Source: Rhizophagus sp. LPA8_4_AMF
Lineage: Eukaryota > Glomeromycota > Glomeromycetes > Glomerales > Glomeraceae
NCBI GenBank assembly: GCA_021464525.1
Contig: JADRCO010000057.1
Location: forward strand, 1 to 61,844
Direction: 5' to 3'
Length of the DNA stretch: 61,844 nt
The notes below the pieces were generated by a model, which saw only the letters and a program-made list of their open reading frames with translations, was not told the DNA's origin and searched no databases. The translations under genes were made by a program, and so were the position numbers. This document shows positions 59,371-61,844 of this stretch, one piece after another. The first letter of the stretch is position 1, and the number at the start of each line of letters is the position of its first letter.

Positions 59371-60882
59371 TTAATATAATTCATCTTCAACATTGAAATA
59401 CCACATGTACAATACCCAACATACTATAATACTAATCCATCTCCACATTCCCATTCCGGAATCCAAATATTCATAATGATAAAGTAAAAGATGTGTATAT
59501 ACTGCAATAATGATCGGTGTAGTTAACGATATAATGAAGTTAAAGATTTTTTGGCTCTATTTTAAATTAATAATAAATAATAAATCAATATATAGATCAA
59601 TTCGATACGGAATGGAAATCTAATGTTCATACCATTAAGTCTTCTTCATTTTGATTCTCTGCATTAATAATATTTAGGTAGTAAAATGCACTGATAACTA
59701 TACCTGTACGATATACGAGTGCCATAAATACATTTAAAGACAAAGCTTTTTGAATTGCCGTTACCGTTCGAAATCTTTCCACAAAATTCAACAATTTATT
59801 TGTAATAAATTGCGCATTTATATTCATCTTCAAACTATAATAGTGTAATTAGCTTATATTAGTTTATTTTTCTATGACCTCAAGAATATAATAATTAATA
59901 TATAAATTACTCTCTAATACAATCTATGATTGCTTTTGCATCAAAATTCTGAAAGAGATTTAGAGAAATATTATCTTTATTGATCAATAACTGAAGATCT
60001 TGTGGCGGTACACTAGGTTTCCAATCTAACGATAACATAAATATACAATAAATATTATATGCAAACTAAAATGATAAAATTGTTAGAAAATGTATGAAAT
60101 AAAAAAAAATGAGAATAAAATTTTATTATTACCAAAAGAGATAAATCCGGCCAAAGTGGCTTTGCATGTTCTATGTTATTTACGGCTAATGATATTGTGA
60201 TTACAACGGCTAATGTCATAATAGATCCAATTAACGTCGCGTTATATATATCCATTCCTGGCGTCGTATATAAGCTATAAAGAATATAACTAGATACAAC
60301 ATAATTAACTAATGATATTATAGAAATATATATCTATGAATATAAAAAAAATTTAATTAATTGTAAATACATTTTAGACAATTTTTGTGACTAATATACC
60401 TGTATTCTCTCGTCCTGTTCCAAAAGTTGTTTAACTTTATCTCTACATATAATAATAGCTGTTGCTGTAGCAGCTCCCTCAATAATTGTGAATATTGGCG
60501 ATGAATATATCAAAAGCATTTCATAAAAATTCAATAAAGTCTGCGTTTGATCCATATAAATAAATCGAAGCGAATGGATAAAGAAATACGGAAAGAAGAT
60601 GGGTTGTGATATTGTTAAGAGTTGTGACTGTGAAAAAAGATAAACCACAAATTATTATTAAAGTAAATAAGGTAGAGAAATTCTAAAAGAACTTACTATG
60701 ATCCAGCCTAACCCTCGTTTTTCCCAATACAACATTTTCATTAAACCTAAAAGAGTGTGGTATGAAAATAAAGCGAATGACACAGCCAAACCAGCTGTTC
60801 TTCCTCCTATGTCAAATGCAATAGGCAACAAAAACAAAAACAATATATGATTTGCTCCGTTGAAAAATGAAAGCATCTTCAT
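59371..60882 (-). CDS. ICE2: Ice2-like endoplasmic reticulum membrane protein
   Basis: Six exons: 60697-60882, 60400-60627, 60133-60333, 59911-60065, 59633-59834 and 59371-59556, giving 385 residues (yeast Ice2 is 491). In yeast Ice2 shapes and inherits cortical ER and links lipid droplets to ER membrane growth. The family opening LFLFLLPIAFDIGGRTAGLA is unmistakable, and seven to nine hydrophobic segments follow through the length. An exon 4 read-through would stop at once, but the GA/GTAATT donor joins cleanly to DLKMNINAQFITNK in exon 5, and the frame then continues to 59371. The C-terminus is acidic (FNVEDELY). The N-terminal ATG is the first in frame. Confidence 0.88.
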
Positions 60883-61171
60883 AATGTTTCGATTTAAGAG
60901 CGACGCGTTTTCGTTTATCTATAGTGTTCCACAGACATCTCAAATTTTCACCTTCACGTTACTTGTGTGGCGCCCTATATTATTTTTAGAACATTAAAAA
61001 AATTGCTGCGCAGTTGACGCAGCATACAAGATTTTTTTGCTGGACGTATATTGAAATAGTTTCGATATACTTTACCGGAGTTTTATGCCAAGCCAGAGCG
61101 ATGATTTAAGCGTTTATTTTTACATTTAAATGTTTATATTTTTTTTTTTTACAAATTTGGAATTTCTATTA

Positions 61172-61393
61172 CAGCAATATCCAAAATAAACGGGACACTT
61201 GAAAATTTTTTGCCGAGAACTTGTCGGTTGTCGGGTTGTCGGGTCCAATCATTTTACAGAATAATCACGTGATATTATCAGTCTGAGTATACTTTATGAA
61301 ATTTATTGGATAGCCGGAAACCCGGCAAGCCGACAACCTGGCAGATTCTCGGCAAAAAATTTTCAAGTGTCCCGTTTATTTTGGATATTGCTG
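61172..61393. mobile_element. MITE, 222 bp, with 48-bp perfect terminal inverted repeats
   Basis: The outer 48 bases of each end are exact inverted copies beginning CAGCAATATCCAAAATAAAC and ending GCCGAGAA. The next bases are imperfect inverted repeats rich in GTCGG/CCGAC. TA flanks both sides (61170-61171 and 61394-61395), the target duplication of Tc1/mariner-type elements. There is no coding capacity, so it must be moved by a transposase elsewhere. Perfect ends mean recent insertion. Confidence 0.9.
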
Positions 61394-61533
61394 TAAACGC
61401 TTATAATTTTTTTTAAAAAATCTAGTATTTCTATAAGCAGTATATTTATAATAAACAAACTTCCATACATAAAATTATTTTGCGAAAAGATTTTTTTGTT
61501 AATTATATTTAATCACGTGATCTGATTTTTAAG

Positions 61534-61659
61534 CTGTACTGTACGAATTTTTTTTTGCTTTTCGTACAGTACAGTACAATGCTTATATATATATATAAGC
61601 GTTATACTGTACTGTACAAAATTTTTGAAATTTTTTTTAATTTAACCGTACAGTACAGT
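61534..61659. repeat. Nested inverted repeats of CTGTACTGTAC
   Basis: CTGTACTGTACGA (61534) and CGTACAGTACAG (61563), then CTGTACTGTAC (61607) and CGTACAGTACAG (61648), form two head-to-head pairs. The middle holds a further palindrome, GCTTATATATATATATAAGC. It looks like stacked or partly deleted inverted-repeat elements. Confidence 0.75.
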
Positions 61660-61720
61660 TTATCCATCTACCTAAATTTAATTATAAGAAATATTAAGAT
61701 ATTTTTAAACATAAAAGGTA

Positions 61721-61844
61721 CAGTCAACCTCCTTTATAGGCACCTCTTATATAAGCACTCCCTCCCTTAAGGCACAGATAATTTAGTCCGAACTTTTTTA
61801 TATAGAAAACGCCTCCTTTATAATCACTTTATTAATTAAAAATA
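61721..61844 (+). mobile_element. Left end of a pogo-like DNA element, cut by the window edge
   Basis: The end begins CAGTCAACCTCCTTTATAGG directly after a TA. TATA-containing words recur (CTTATATAAGCAC, CTCCTTTATAATCAC), as in pogo/Tigger ends. The opening resembles that of the element at 19057. No transposase is inside the window. Confidence 0.45.

Larger units (their letters stand above)
60883..61844. other. Repeat-rich end of the window, no gene
   Basis: Contains a MITE with perfect ends, a nested CTGTACTGTAC inverted-repeat cluster and the left end of a pogo-like element that runs off the window. No coding region is supported. Confidence 0.7.

Noticed and set aside
59907-60065. Ice2 gene ending at the TAA of 59907
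   Set aside because: A GA/GTAATT donor two bases upstream of that stop joins in phase to further membrane segments, giving a more complete Ice2-like protein.

Overview
The window is nuclear DNA of an early-diverging filamentous fungus, most likely an arbuscular mycorrhizal one (Glomeromycotina, Rhizophagus-like). It is extremely A+T-rich. Genes have many short GT-AG introns (about 60-120 bases), long A and T runs flank the exons, and the proteins are fungal: Yvc1, Ynd1, Ice2, Gos1, Gyp1 and Bna3 types. The genus is an inference from these traits and from remembered sequence style; no search was run. Exon limits below were worked out by hand from splice signals, open phase and family resemblance.

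Layout. 1-8.7 kb has no intact gene and holds relics: a tRNA-like segment, an isolated exon-like segment, a fragment of a Polinton-type DNA polymerase, and a broken repeated-family ORF. 8.7-13.8 kb is a compact block: glycolipid transfer protein (+), TFIIA small subunit (-), Sfp-type phosphopantetheinyl transferase (-), adenine phosphoribosyltransferase (-). 13.8-30.6 kb is gene-poor, with an F-box/Cys-cluster protein, a possibly myristoylated methyltransferase, a four-TM membrane protein and a possible Tyr/Lys-rich small protein. 30.6-38.3 kb has four endomembrane genes in a row: Yvc1 channel, YIPF1/2-like Golgi protein, Gyp1/TBC1D22 RabGAP and Gos1 SNARE; the last two are divergent from one short promoter. 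38.4-51.4 kb has kynurenine aminotransferase, tRNA-Leu(UAG), the E2F partner DP, bifunctional PFK-2/FBPase-2 and a Golgi apyrase. 52.4-60.9 kb has an unrecognised seven-exon gene, a short-chain dehydrogenase meeting a 2-oxoglutarate/Fe(II)-oxygenase tail-to-tail with 5 bases between stops, a BED zinc finger fused to a nitrobindin haem domain, and an Ice2-like ER protein. The last 0.9 kb is packed with inverted-repeat elements.

Most interesting items: the BED-nitrobindin fusion, a fungal parallel to animal THAP4; a 7-base micro-exon carrying part of the Fe(II)-binding motif of the oxygenase; 10- and 20-base coding exons at the start of PFK-2/FBPase-2; a GC-AG intron in GOS1; and a 222-bp element with 48-bp perfect terminal inverted repeats. 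No CRISPR array, bacterial operon or intact retroelement was seen.
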